Shown one piece after another: positions 32,964-45,228 of a stretch of 64,000 nucleotides of DNA. Positions within the stretch are counted from its first letter, which is position 1. Every line of letters starts with the position of its first letter. The notes under the pieces are model-generated. The model had not been told where the DNA came from, did no database searches, and worked only from the letters and a program-made list of their open reading frames with translations. Source of the DNA: Costus lasius (Eukaryota > Streptophyta > Magnoliopsida > Zingiberales > Costaceae); contig CM050453.2 in assembly GCA_027563935.2 (NCBI GenBank), positions 88,758,665 to 88,822,664 of the forward strand. Direction: 5' to 3'. Made by a program: the position numbers and the translations under genes.

Positions 32964-34799
32964 GGCACCTAAATTTCCATCTCTTGCATTGCATGCATCT
33001 TTAAGTTAGATTTTCATTCCTTGCATTGCATGCATCCTTTAAGTTATTTCCATCTCTTGCATTGCATGCATCTTTAAGTTAGATTTTCATTCCTTGCATT
33101 GCATGCATCCTTTAAGTTAGATCTCCTAGCATAACTTGCATCATATGGTAGGTTAGATCCACCCAACAATTACACCATGTAGTTACATCCCTAGGATCCG
33201 CCACTTATGTATGGTAGGTTAGTGCATGAAATTGATGTAATAGTATAGGTCAACTCCATTTTGGGATGCAAGTCAAAATCAAGTCAAGATAACTCCAAGA
33301 GATGCCATGAGCCCATGAGCCCATCTCATGTGAGAACCAGCCCATCCAACTCAAAGGAGCATCACCACAAGTACCCAACACTCCACCATCCTAGTTGGCA
33401 GCCATGGGGATTTGTCTCTACCTCCAACCGCCCCTTCCCCTTTGAAGCAAAGATGGACAAGACCATTCCCTCACCTGCTGTTGCAGCCCCTTAAAGTCAA
33501 CATGCGCCAGCCACCAGCTTTTGCAGCCCCTTACAGCCATCATGCGCCAGCAGCTTTGCAGAATTTCAGCCTCAAGAAGCTGTCTCCATTTCCTGCAGAA
33601 TGACAGCTCCCTTTTTTAGCCCATCATTCACCAACCACCACTGCCAAGAAGAGGTCTGCACGCCACCAGCAATGCAGAGTTTCCTACTTCTAGAAGCTGC
33701 ACACATCAGCTGAAGAGTGACAACTCCTTCAGCCCCTTCAACCGCCTGCAACCTGCCCTTGTTCACTCAATGTGTCATGTACTTAGGGAAGGAAACGCAA
33801 CCTGCTCTTGTCATTCAGTTTGTCATGTGCTTAGGGAAGGGAGGCAACCGTTGACAGCCCCCTATATGATGTATTCCTCTTGTAAAGTCATCAGTTAGTG
33901 TTGAAAGCATTTTCAAATTTCAGAAGTTTGTCTTCTATTGGTGTGTGTCACCTTCCCCCTTCCCCTCTTCCACACCTTGCCGAGAGTTCCCTGCTTCCTC
34001 ACTTCCTCAAGCCTCCACCACCAGCGCATGTTCTGAGATCAAGAGCTCACCCCACTGCCCCTATCAGCCTTGAAGAAGTCTCAATCCCAAGAAGGAGTTG
34101 GTTGCAACCATGACTCAAGATGATGCTTCAAGCAACTTGCCGAGAACAAGTCATCCCATACTCTAGCTAAGTTCCCATTTCTTGGTTGATATCTTCTTTG
34201 ACGAGTTTGAGCATCCATCTACACTCATATAATATCTTTATAGGTGGCGCAAGATCAAGGAGGATATACCAACGCACACCCATCCTCCCCTCTTAGTTAG
34301 TTAGCCCCAAAATGTGTTAGCAAGGGAATTTGGGGTCTAGACTCCCCCTTGAATGTTCTTATGTGAATGGCCTCTTAATATTCTTTCCAATTCACCCACG
34401 CATGTGTGGGATGCTGCAATGCCATGTATGTAAGCTCATAGGGCCCTACTTCGTGAGTTTCCACCATTGGACCGGTGAAGAACGGGAAGGTCACCCTTTC
34501 TATTCTCAAAGGGTGCAAGGTGAGTTCCTCCCTTAGAGTAGCTCTACTTCTTATGATAGAATTGCATGTCTAGATCTATTGATGTTGTAGAACCGCATGT
34601 TTAAGTCTTGTCAAAGTTTCATCTTACCTAGAAGCGCATGTTAGGATTCTCTTGTTAAGTAGTTTCGGTTTTCACTATTACTTGCTAAACAAGCTATTTT
34701 CAAACTACGTTAGCACAAGGGGTTTATTAAGCTATACTTAACTAGCAAAATATTTTCGAAGTGCGTTGGTTGAATGTTGCATGCTTTGCCCCCCCATCA
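32964..34799 (+). repeat. Y 3' LTR
   Basis: It matches 28760-30595 without any difference that I could see by eye. It ends ccccccatca, and X sequence resumes at 34800. The LTR may really begin at 32920. Confidence 0.9.
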
Positions 34800-36181
34800 G
34801 CTTCTCTAGGGCTACAGTGCCCAGCTTCGTCCGCGCGACGCTTGGGCTCGAACACGTGTGGCGGCGTGTCCCTCTCCCCCGATTCCTTCTCCTCTCCGTC
34901 AAGTGCGGCTCCGGCGAGGGTTCCGGTAGCAGCGGCGGACTCCGGCAGCTTCCCCGTGGGATGGGTGCGGCGGTGCGGGAAGCGACGGAGCAACGGGCGG
35001 CGTTCCCGTTTCCCTTCCTCCTCCTCTTCTTCGGCGTCGCTGGTGGTGGATCCGGCGGCAGTCGCCCGCCGAAGGTATGTTTCTGGCTCCTCCCGCTCCG
35101 GCTCCGTCCGGTGGGCGGTTTTTCGTCGGCAAGCGTCGCCGACTGGCGCTTTCTTCCCCTCGCCATATTCTTCCAGATCTCGTCGTTTCCGACGAGATCG
35201 AGGGTGGCCAGCGAGGTTGGGTTCGTTCGGTGGCTTGGGGCTTCGGCTCTCTCCCTGGTGTCGTCTGGCAGCGTGTTCGCCGGCGTCCCCTGCTTCCGCC
35301 GAACGTGGGGCGCAGCCCCTTCCCTTGTGCTGGCGTCCGGCGAGCAAGAGTGAGTTCGCCGGTGCCGCCTGTGGTTCCGGCAAGGCTAGATTCGGCCGAC
35401 CGGTGCTCCCGTGCTCCGGCGAGTCTTAGGTGGACCCTCGGCGAGCGTTCGGTCCACTGCCTCATTTTGCGTGCACATGCATTGGTTGGCGTGCACGTGG
35501 CTCATTTTCTATGTACGCGCCTCTAGCGGGTTCCGGACGCGGTTCCCGTTCCTGGCCGATCAGCTGTCCTCGGCCGACGACTTCCTCTCTTCGGCTTCCC
35601 GAGCTTCGCGCTCCCGGCCAAGTCGTCCTTCTCGGTCGGCGTCTCCTCGCCCCTCTCTGCGTTTCGATCAAGTGCGCCGGCCATGTGTGGTGTTGCCCGA
35701 CGTTCGCCGGTTTGTTTGTGTCGGACGTCTACGGGACGTCCCTTTTGGGTGAATGGTGAGTTTGGCCGCCTGCGTGCGGTCTAGTCGAAGTTTGGGCGTG
35801 TGCCCGATGTCTTGCATGACGTCGTCTCCTACGCGAGTGTGTGCCTCCGCCTGCATGCGGATTTGTTTCTTTTCCGGTGTACCGGACTCGTACGCGTGCT
35901 GCGCCGGCGTCGAGTCTCGGGTCATGTATTTTGGTGGACAGTGGAGCTGGATCGTGCAGCGGTCCTCAGTGGGCACTTGGCGGTTGATGACTCGTCGAGA
36001 CGAGAGTCGAGTTGGCTGCCTGGGATAAGCTGAGGAACACGTCGAGGACGTGCTCCTGCCGGTCGCGCCCGGATCAGTGGTTCGACCACTTAGCCCCTAC
36101 GTGGGCGTGCTTGGGTACGAGTCAAGTGTTAACTCGCTTGTATTTATTTAAAAATTTATTACCATAATTCTGAGCGTGACA
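34800..36181 (+). repeat. X 3' LTR, main piece
   Basis: It continues X from gcttctctagggc, which corresponds to position 20032 of the first copy, to the terminal gagcgtgaca. This copy keeps the 551 bp (35088-35638) missing from the 5' copy. It is GC-rich and open in several frames, but no translation shows a domain. Confidence 0.85.
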
Positions 36182-36186
36182 ACTAG
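36182..36186. repeat. target site copy ACTAG (right of X)
   Basis: ACTAG directly follows the gtgaca end of X and equals 19874-19878 and 17033-17037. Confidence 0.8.
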
Positions 36187-36470
36187 TATGGTTGATAGAT
36201 TTTCCAAATTGGTGTATTTCTTCCCTTATACTAAAACTTGTGATGTGTATCATATGACTCGATTATCCCTTTGCAAATTATAAAATTGTGCGGGTTTTCT
36301 TCCTTGCGCTATTATGTTATATTTGTTAGCTGCTTTTGGAACACCTTTTGGGAAATCTTTCATGTATACCATAATTTTTCATTTGCCTTTCACCTCAAAT
36401 ACACAATTGAATTGAGATGATGAATCATAGTCTATAACCTGTTTTTGTGCATTGTTAGAAAGAACAAAAA
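36187..36470 (+). pseudogene. gypsy integrase relic at the insertion target
   Basis: The plus strand reads MVDRFSKLVYFFPYTKTCD, matching the VVDRFSKMAHFIPC block of Ty3/gypsy integrase cores. After frameshifts, wording like CFWNTFWEIFH and a decayed HPQTDGQTE region follow (about 36330-36430). Many stops show it is old. Its reading continues leftwards into the ACTAG target, so W and X inserted at or beside this relic. Confidence 0.65.
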
Positions 36471-38540
36471 AGTAAATTTATACATGTCTACAAATTAGCA
36501 AATTTAGTATAATATTTCTATGAACAGGTCCAACTGCAAGCGCCTATTTTAAGGTATACACATTAGCTCACCTAATAAATCTGTAGATCTCTCTCCCTTT
36601 CTCAGATCTCTCTCCCTTTCTCATTTTACTTATCTAAACTAATTGTGAGCATAGAGAAATTCAAGAAGAAATATTATAATAAATGATAATAATAAATTGC
36701 ATCTTGATTTACATGAAAAGAATAAAATATAAGTGGAAGAGAGAAGAGAAGAAAATCTTGGTCTTCAGATCTTGAAAGGGATTGGAATAAACAAAATACT
36801 AAAGATGGCAACGTTTTAGCCTTTACATATGCTTGACCAAGTCATATAATCACATTTTATAGATATATATATATAATCACATATTAATTTAGACATAGAT
36901 AACATGTAACGTCACATATTTCTATTTTTTTTATTTTTTTTCTTCTTCTTCTTTCATTTTTTGTGTTTTGTTTTTTGTTGATCGCTACCGAAATTGTATC
37001 TAGTCAACTTCAACTTCTTTATAGTCATATTCTGCAAGAGAAGAGTATCTGATATCATTGGGTATTTACTCCAAATTAAATTCAAATGAGAGCCTAGATT
37101 TTCATTTAAACATAAGTCCTAACATGCCTCCTGATTTTATTTTTCTAATCTCTTTTCTTATTTATTCACTTTTTAAAATAAAAATCTTGAATAATATTTT
37201 ATTTTTTATTTAAATAAAATTTTAGACTAATATTATTAATATCCTGCTAAAGGGATATTTTGCTTTCCTTTCCCATTTCAAGGTAGCGTATTGGGCTAGA
37301 ATGAGAATCATGCTTGAGTGCAGCGACAGCAGACTAAACCAGGCGAATTGGACAGTAGGCAGAAATTTGTTAAATCAGGCTATGTATGCACAATGGATTG
37401 GGTGACTGCTGAAATAAACAGGCTCAGATTTAATTGGGCTATTGGATCAAATATGAAATCAGGCATCTGGTTTGCTTGTTCGAATCCGAGCTTATTTGCA
37501 GGTTTCAGTTGCCATTGGGTTTCGGATTTGGGTTTAACTAGATAAATCGGATCAGCTGCTCTCACCAAACAGGGTGAGGTTACAATAGGATGGTTTACTG
37601 TAGTGACCTAACCTGATCGAACTGGTCTCATCATAGCATGGTTCATCGACCCTCGAATAGCTACCTTCGTCATTGAAAGTTTGGACGGTGATTACGACGC
37701 TTGCGCACCGAGTGCTGCTTCTAAGTCGCATGATTTCATCTTCTCTGTTTTCAAATAGTTGTGGGGGTGATTAACTTGCTACGAAGAAGGAAGAAAGTGA
37801 TGGATAGAGAGCGTTGAAACAGCAACAGTGAGGTTGTCATGGTGTGTCATTAACAAATTTCAAATTTCTCACTTTTAAAAGTATTAGAATTATTAAAATT
37901 AATGTTAACATTAAGAACAAATAAGAAAGAAAATAAATATAAAATATTTAAATAAGAATAATCTATAATCAATTTGATTATTTTCTAGAGAACCCCTCAT
38001 CCAAATTATGAGGCCTTTGTAAATTTGTGATGCTCTAAGTAGATATGGATCACAAATATGGGTTGTGAAGTATGACTAGCCCACTAAACCATTAATTAAA
38101 AAAATGATCTATTTTCTTGGTATCAAATCAAATTTGTCTTATCACTAATTGCCTAGGGTTCTCTCTCACGAGTAACAATGGTAAAATTAGTGGAATTTTA
38201 GACCTCTAATAGTTTGTGCTATTTCCGATTTCCCCACTATTGTCCTTATATATTTGGATATTTGCCTCGTAAACAAATTAGTCAAAGGTTCAAGTTCCAA
38301 ATTGCATTTATGTCCAAGCAGAGCACCGCGGTGGCTCTTTCTCACTTGCTAAAGGACACAATCTTAACAAATAATTATGATTTTTTTTAAAAAAAAAAAA
38401 AAGTTGGCCTAAGCGGATGGTACTTTTGCTATTTGGTTGTAGTGAAACGAATATATTTTTCTTTTTTAAAAAAAAAGAAAAAAAAAATATATGAAATGAT
38501 TGAGCAAAGTCAAATTGCTGATTTGCTTGGCCCTAAATTG
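36471..38540. other. AT-rich intergenic stretch upstream of the DUF538 gene
   Basis: No gene is supported. An agatctctctccctttctc block is directly repeated at about 36586-36624. There are poly-T/A runs at 36920-36990 and 38380-38400. The 38433-38500 stretch is low complexity. A TATA-like ctttaaaaatatt lies at about 38550, 85 bases before the DUF538 start. Confidence 0.5.
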
Positions 38541-38635
38541 ATGTATCCGGCTTTAAAAATATTCCGCTTCCCTTTTCTCCCCGTGACGCGCAGATCTCTT
38601 CTTCCAAATCCCTCCTTAAACCCAACCCATCTCCG

Positions 38636-39382
38636 ATGTCCAAGATCTACCCTTCCGCTTGCCTCCCTCTCTTACCCCTCATCTCCCTCCTCTTCGCCCT
38701 CGACGCCGCCGCCTCCAGCGCCCGCGTCGCCGGCGCTGGCAGCTCCTTCCGCGACCTTCTCCGCAGCCACGGTCTCCCCGCCGGTCTCATCCCCCGGGCC
38801 GTCGAGTCCTTCGCCCTAGACGCCTCCACTGGCCTCCTCGAGGTCCAGCTCCGCCGCCCCTGCTACGCCAGCTACGACGGCAGCCTCGCCTTCTTCGACA
38901 GCGTGGTGCGGGCCAACCTCAGCTACGGCGAGCTCGGCGGCGTGGTCGGCTGGTCGCAGGAGGAGCTCTTCGTATGGCTGCCGGTGAAGGGCATCCTCGT
39001 CGCCGATCCCTCCTCCGGCGTAATCCTCTTCGACATCGGCCTCGCCCACAAGCAGCTCCCTGCCTCGGTCTTCGAGGATCCGCCGGACTGTCAGCCGGAC
39101 TCCGAGACCGGCGGAGTGGCGGACAAGGTGAGGCCCCGATTTAGATCCGATGCCGGTGGTCTCTTTTCCTCGTGGATCTGCTTGTCTTTCCAATTAAGAA
39201 CCAAAATTAGTTCATGTGCACTACTTTACTGAACGATTCCAGACGGAAATTTTACCGCAGTTGCAAATTGGTTTTACTGGCTTTGCGACTCCAGGTTTAC
39301 TTGACCATGTGCGCCTTTCTGTGCTCTGCAGAGCTTCTTGGGGGAAGCAGATATGGATTCCAGCGGCAGAGATGATAATTAG
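38636..39382 (+). CDS. DUF538 family secreted protein
   Basis: Exons are 38636-39127 and 39332-39382, with a gt...ag intron of 204 bp in phase 0. The product is 180 residues. Residues 1 to about 27 form a signal peptide with a leucine-rich core. The DUF538 domain covers about residues 38-152, with GLPAGLIP (46-53), LEVQLRRPCY (68-77), LSYGEL (95-100), LFVWLPVKGI (111-120) and LPASVFEDPPDC (141-152). These are the conserved blocks of the plant family, whose proteins are usually 150-190 residues long. The second exon adds SFLGEADMDSSGRDDN, an acidic tail. Its function is not known; some members are reported in stress responses. Third codon positions in exon 1 are strongly G/C, unlike the flanks. 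The intron acceptor ctgcag at 39331 is my choice; reading through the donor would give an unrelated 34-residue tail. Neighbours give no clue to its role. Confidence 0.85.
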
Positions 39383-42300
39383 AGGCACTAAAATACAATT
39401 CGGCGACTTGTCTGTATCCCCGTCTCTAGCAGTGGTATATTTGTCGGAAGAATCAGAATTTAATGTCCATTCTTCTTCGCCTTTCTTCTCCCCTCGATGG
39501 TTGCTTGATCGATCAGGATTCAGGCGTAGCTGTTTGAGATCAGAGGCGGAGGAAAAGAAGAATGAATAGAGGTGAATAATGGTGATGTGTGATAGCTTGG
39601 CCATGTATAATGTATAATATGTTGGCTGTTTGCAAATGATGCCTTGTTAGATGGGCCGTCTTCGTCGCTAACGGCCTCGAGTCATCAATAATAGAATTTT
39701 GTCTTGTTGCTTCGAGCACTCAGCACTCGCTGCAGTGTTCTTCTTTTTCTTTCACTGTTCATGTGACAAGATTTGACGCCAAATTGGCCGGTCTGAATAC
39801 AATACTTGTGCAGTATTGTAGTTCTGGCTCAACGCACCAACCACAATCGGATTCCTTCCAAGCAGTTTAATTACAGCAATACACGATCAAACAAAATTAA
39901 TAATCAGATCACAAACTTGAGCTTGTCTTAAGCAATTTGATTGAGAAAGCCAGATTAAGTAATGTTCAAATGCAGATCATCTTTATGTAAAATATGAATG
40001 GAAGAAACAGAATAATAACTTAATGTAGAACAACTTGATGATAAAAAATTTGAAGTAAATATGCATATTTATGAAATAATAATAACAATTTTATAATACT
40101 TTGTTAAAACTTGACATCAATGTAACATAAGATTAGATATTGATAAGACCCGTAGCTTAAAGTCTTTCCATTTTTAGGAATTAAAGGGAAAAAAAAGGGC
40201 TAATCTCTTACCCTTGAGGTTCTATTTACAAAAACTTTTTACAACACCCTCAACGTGAATTGATTGGTCAAATTCCTGCTAAATTTTTTCATGCCTCCTA
40301 ATTTTTAGGTTCAGTTCGTTCTCACTTCTCTATGTATTGATTGAAGAGGTGGGGCTCCAATTCCTTGTCAAACCCTTCACTATAGAGTTTCTTAATTATT
40401 TTTTTTTACACTTACCCCAATCCAATTTGATTTAAAGTTTAAATACATTTTAATTTAAATTTCATTAATGAGTGGCAATCCTTCTAGATAGCTTTCCCAT
40501 GTCTGTTTCAAAAGTACTTACTTCCATGTGACTTTTGTTCAAGGTTCATATCAATTAATGACCCAAAATGAATGCAATATGTTGGGAGCCCCATATTGTG
40601 TGATTTAATTTACTATTATAATTGAGTAACTTGAAGAACACAAGTTTAGGAATCCCAATTCCTAGTTCAATGCTACTTTTTAACCTTATATTTAATGCAC
40701 TTGATTGATCATTCATGAAAAATGGGATATTGAGGATACCATACTCTAAAACTAGAAAAAAAAAAGACAATCAATACTAAAGCCGCTCACTCTAAAAATA
40801 AAAGGATTACCTAAATGAGATTTCTTATATATGGATGTCATTGTATTCCTCTTAGTATAGAACTTTCAATATCTCACCATATGATCAAAGTTAATATCCA
40901 AAGAGAATGCCCCATTCAAAATGTCCACTTGAATTTGACCGCCAAATGTCATAGAGTATGGTATTGATCTTAATTTATGTTAATTTGGTTTTATATCTTA
41001 CTACTTATCTTAGGATGCTTATGCAATTCATCCACTTGTTAGCTACTACCTCGTTTAGGTTAAACACTCACTATTTATTTGTTAGATAATTAAAAATACA
41101 ATGACCTATCAAGCTAGCTTTTGAAGTCTAACAAGATAGCTATCAAGATAGAAGCTAACAAGATAGCTTTTGAAGGCAAGGTAACGCTGAATGGTTGACA
41201 AAGGAGTCTTCGTCGTTAAATTTTAAGAGCTGAAGACAATTCAAAACTTTATATGTACCTAGAAGCCTCAATTTTGGGCAAACCTATAAAGTGGTTAAGC
41301 AAAATAAATACCTCAAAAGAAGAACTGGTGGAAATAATCTAAAGTAGAAGAGGCCTAAGAGACTGAAAGAGATAGTTGAAGCCTTGAATAAGTCAAGGAT
41401 GTTTCACTTGTTGCTTACTCAAGACCTACAATTCAAAAAAAAAAAAAGGAATATATCTAACTATTAAAGAGCATAAAACAAAATAGAATATTTTCAAGTA
41501 GATATTACTTTGGCCCATCACTTGAGCATTGTTAATCATGACTGCTCAGCTAAAGAATTAGACATGATCTTGATAGATTGGCATTAGTACTTTAATAATT
41601 TTGAGGTAACTAAAGATGTTGCCCTAACCAAAGAAGATATGACTTTTGAGGATAATCATATGATTCTTCTAACTAGAAGATAAAGTGGGTTAGCTTAGAT
41701 AATCAAACACTAACACATTCAACTCAAAATCCTAAATTTTTATTACTAATATCCCAAAAACTATAATTGAACTTCAATTTGCCTCAAATGGTGTAGATGA
41801 AATTTTGTATTCTTTCTTGACCAATGATCCGTTTCTAGATTATATCTCTTTCTAATTTATTTTTCATGTTCTACAATGGTAGTAGTTGATTTGTTGAACT
41901 TGTTATTTTTATATGATTTTGTCTTATAAATTATATCATGGGATATGGCTTCTTTGCCTCGACCCAAACCAAATTCTCTGGTTGATATTAGGAAAAAATA
42001 ATTTTATTTAACACATCTTTATTTGGTCCTCTTATTGATCTACTTTGACTCTTATGGTTTTGACCTATATATTCAATGTTCACTTTCACGAAACTTTTGG
42101 ATTTACTTGGCTAGGTCCCTTATCCCTATCCTTTTATAGTTGTACTTTTGGATTCATATATCAATGTACGCCATTATTGACCATCAAACCATTTTAATTA
42201 CAAAAGGAGTTCAATGTCATGGTTTGATCATTGAGATTTGTATTTCTTGAGTGATATATTAGTGTAAACCATCAACAGTAAGCCATTTATGGCTTCAAGT

Positions 42301-44580
42301 GATTCAACATATTATCCTTGATCCAATAAGAATTATTTTTTAGCCATGCAATGGTTTTTGTCATTGGCCACCTTTAATATATTTACAACTTCAATGTGTT
42401 TGACCTTTATAAGTGCCATTCCACCAAGAGTAATGCACTTGGATTCATAATTAATATATCATTGGATTCATGTAAACCATTTCATCTTTAAGGGTGTCAA
42501 CCCTGCATCCTTGATCCACCAATAGTTTGATTCTATGTCATCCATTAGTCATAATCATTAACAAACTTGGAAGCATTTTTTTGATTAATGGAGTTTGACA
42601 CCTTAGTCTCAACCCATTGTGTTTTATATTTCAAGTGACATGGTCGATCTATTATGATCACTCTTTGTCTTGGCTCATAAAATGTTATGCACTTGAAGTT
42701 ATAGATTAATATGAGTTGTTAGTCAAATTTAGGTTATTGTTAAGTCCAAAGGGTTAAATATTGTAACATTATTTTAGTAAGAGTTATCTTCTTGAAGTCA
42801 TCAATTAGTCTCAAACATTAGCTACTTTCAAGACAATTTTTAGTTTTAACAAGGACCTTAAGTCTTAAGTTAAGATCAGTTTGAGTTATTAATTACTTTT
42901 GGATCATTTGTAGTTTTAAGAATTTTAGTCTCTTAACTCTTCTTCATCAATAATTTCATTCCTAGAGTCATGGATCAAGTCTTAATCAAGCCATCTCATA
43001 TGTAGGCCCCAATTTGTCAAAGGCCTTATCAAACCCATTACTCTAGTACTTCACCGTAATTCATTTTTTTCCCTTAGTTTTAGTATTCTATGCATCTTCT
43101 TGGACTTCTACCATTAGGTAAGGTTTACCTAATAAGCACCTTTGCCTCCTTTGGATGTATTTCTCACTCGTTAAGAATGAAACATTATCTTAGTCAAACT
43201 ACTCTAATCCCAAAAGGTAGATTAAATGGGGACTTTGGTTGTAGTTCATAGAATAGATTCACACGATAATAAAACCAAAGGGAGATCTCTTTCCCAATTT
43301 TCTTTAATTATATTGATTATCTTTTTAAAATTTGTGTATTATTTTCTACTTATTCCTCATTTTTTCTTATAGTTTGTGGGTAATAATTAGGGCTGTATTT
43401 ATTGGATTTTAAGTTTTGTGCAAAAGTTATTGTATTTGTTTCCTTAAGAATTTTTTTCAGGACACTAGAGATTAAACACCTTAAGGTAACCTAAGTTAAG
43501 TAAGGACTTTATTCCAAATGACTTTTTAAATTCCCTACTCATTAGTTTAGTGATTGTTTTAGTGTTTATCCAATTACTAAATTAGTCAACTAGTTATATA
43601 ATATGGCTTTTTTTTCTTCCTAAAGATGGAATATGGACCTAAATATATCTATCTTCAACTATTCAAAGTTTATGCTAAATCTATATGATTCAATGGACCC
43701 AAAAGAGATCTTATTTCTAACTCATTATTATAGTAAATATTCCTTAAGTTAAAGATTACAACATCTTTCCATAACCCTAGTGAATTGAATTCTAGTTATA
43801 TTATCATTTTTTTAAAAAAAATCTTGAGCCTTAGTTGGAGATATGGGTATCTAAAGGATCATTTGTAACATCATATATTAGTGTGTTTTACTACTATTGT
43901 GCAAAGAGTTTTAATTTCAACTTAGTTCACTTCATTGGCAATGATCTTGTTCACCCATGTAGGTTATTTTGACTAGAAATTCAATATCCCAAACTCAATT
44001 AAAGGTCATGGATGAGACTTGTACCACACTCACCATTTTAGATTCTAGTTCTCAACTGAAAATTAATTCCACAAGATATTAGCCTTTGTGTTTCTTAAAT
44101 AAGTTGGAGCCTAGTAATAGATGCTTCATATTTAGGTTCTCTATTTATGATTAAGTTGTTGCATTATAGTGCATAATTTTTGTTCCTCTTAATAATTTGT
44201 GACCAAATCAATCACACTTAGAACCCACCTAAGCCCTTTGTCTTTTGGCTACCACCTAAGTAAGTGAGATCATCATGTGAGAGTGCCTCCTCTTGTAAAT
44301 TCCAAGCAAGAAATTATATCAAAAGATCATATCAATATTAAAGACTAATCTATGATGTTATATTAATTAACAAATTTGCTTATTAAGAAATTTTACAAAT
44401 ATGATAATTTATTTATATAAAATTTACTATTTATTTTCAATATTTCATCTATTTGAAAATTGCACTTGAATGTAATAAGATTCTTGAATTTCGTAACCAA
44501 AAGTTAATATGTAAATTCACATGAAACATGTAGGGGGGAAGCAAAGTAAAAGAAATGCTCGATTGAGCAGGCCTCAACCA
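39383..44580. other. intergenic stretch between the two genes
   Basis: 39383 to about 39720 is probably the DUF538 3' untranslated region, with an aataat signal near 39688. The rest is AT-rich, with no open frame above 71 codons on either strand and no domain. At 42080-42980 loosely similar phrases (ttggattcatatatcaatgta, then gtaaaccat) recur and may be a decayed repeat. 41060-41650 could be a very old retroelement, but no motif was firm. Confidence 0.45.
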
Positions 44581-45228
44581 TATGGAGGCGGCGATGAGAT
44601 TCGCAAGTCACAAGATAATGGCTGCAGCATTAGGTACCAACTTGCATATGCAGATGTTGTACAAGGTCTGCAGTCTCCATCACATTAATTCCATAACCAT
44701 CAATTGGTTGGATAAACAAGGCCACTCTTCAATCCTCTCTTCCACATGGCCACTTCGACTTGGAAAGATGTTTGATGCCGCCTTCTTTTTTCTGTGAGTA
44801 TGCCGGTGGAGTGAACTTGGAGTCTAATCACTTGTTTCTTTATCTAATCTCTCCTCTCAGCCTCCCTGTACTCTGTACCTTGGTGCCTTACAGATGTGAC
44901 TACTTTTTCTTCCTCACTTTTCTTTTATCCCTCACTTGTTCTGATCAGTGATCAGCAGCTAGCACTTAGCAGCAACAGGTACATTGCTTTCTTGATCTTC
45001 TTCTTCTTCTTCAGTTCTTCTTCGCTTTGTCATGTTGTCACCTGAAGAAATGGTGTGATTCTTTGAAATCGTTCAGCTTAGCAGTCTTCTACCTGCCTGT
45101 CATGCTTTTTCTTTGATTGAACTTTCTTGTAATACAAGCTGCCTACCAGCTGGGATATTCTTTAAAGCGTTCCAAAGATTCCTGCGCCAGCTCGAGCTTG
45201 TGTGGTGCTTCTGCTGTGGGCATAGGCG

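Larger units (their letters stand above)
28760..34799 (+). mobile_element. Y: gag-like-only LTR retrotransposon with identical-looking LTRs
   Basis: Two direct repeats of 1836 bp, 28760-30595 and 32964-34799, are offset by exactly 4204 bases along their whole length. All open frames inside them translate identically in both copies. A perfect tRNA-iMet primer site follows the first. The 2.4-kb interior holds one long open frame (gag-like start, unknown remainder) and no protease, RT, RNase H or integrase. This fits the TR-GAG class of non-autonomous elements. It lies within the X 3' LTR. No target duplication is visible because the left side is deleted. Confidence 0.9.
19879..36181. mobile_element. 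X: LTR element split by two nested insertions
   Basis: X survives as a 5' LTR in two pieces (19879-20319, 28121-28663), 91 bp of internal DNA (28664-28754) and a 3' LTR in two pieces (28755-28761, 34800-36181). LTR ends are TGTTAGG and GTGACA. ACTAG lies on both outer sides (19874-19878 and 36182-36186). The two LTR copies differ at several percent of sites, so X is older than Y. The rebuilt LTR would be about 1.5 kb. No coding part remains, so the superfamily is unknown; the G-rich tract before TGTTAG is gypsy-like. Confidence 0.82.

Noticed and set aside
34742..35526. Long open frames on both strands (up to 222 codons)
   Set aside because: They cross the Y/X boundary or lie wholly in the X LTR. 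GC richness explains the lack of stops.
38433..38819. 128-codon frame overlapping the DUF538 start
   Set aside because: It is a shadow in another frame; the signal peptide and DUF538 motifs are in the frame from 38636.
38659..39144. 161-codon Arg/Pro-rich frame inside the DUF538 exon
   Set aside because: It is the +1 shadow of a GC-rich coding exon.
41060..41650. Possible endogenous pararetrovirus or retroelement coding remnant
   Set aside because: A few suggestive words appear in translation, but no catalytic motif could be read, so no call is made.
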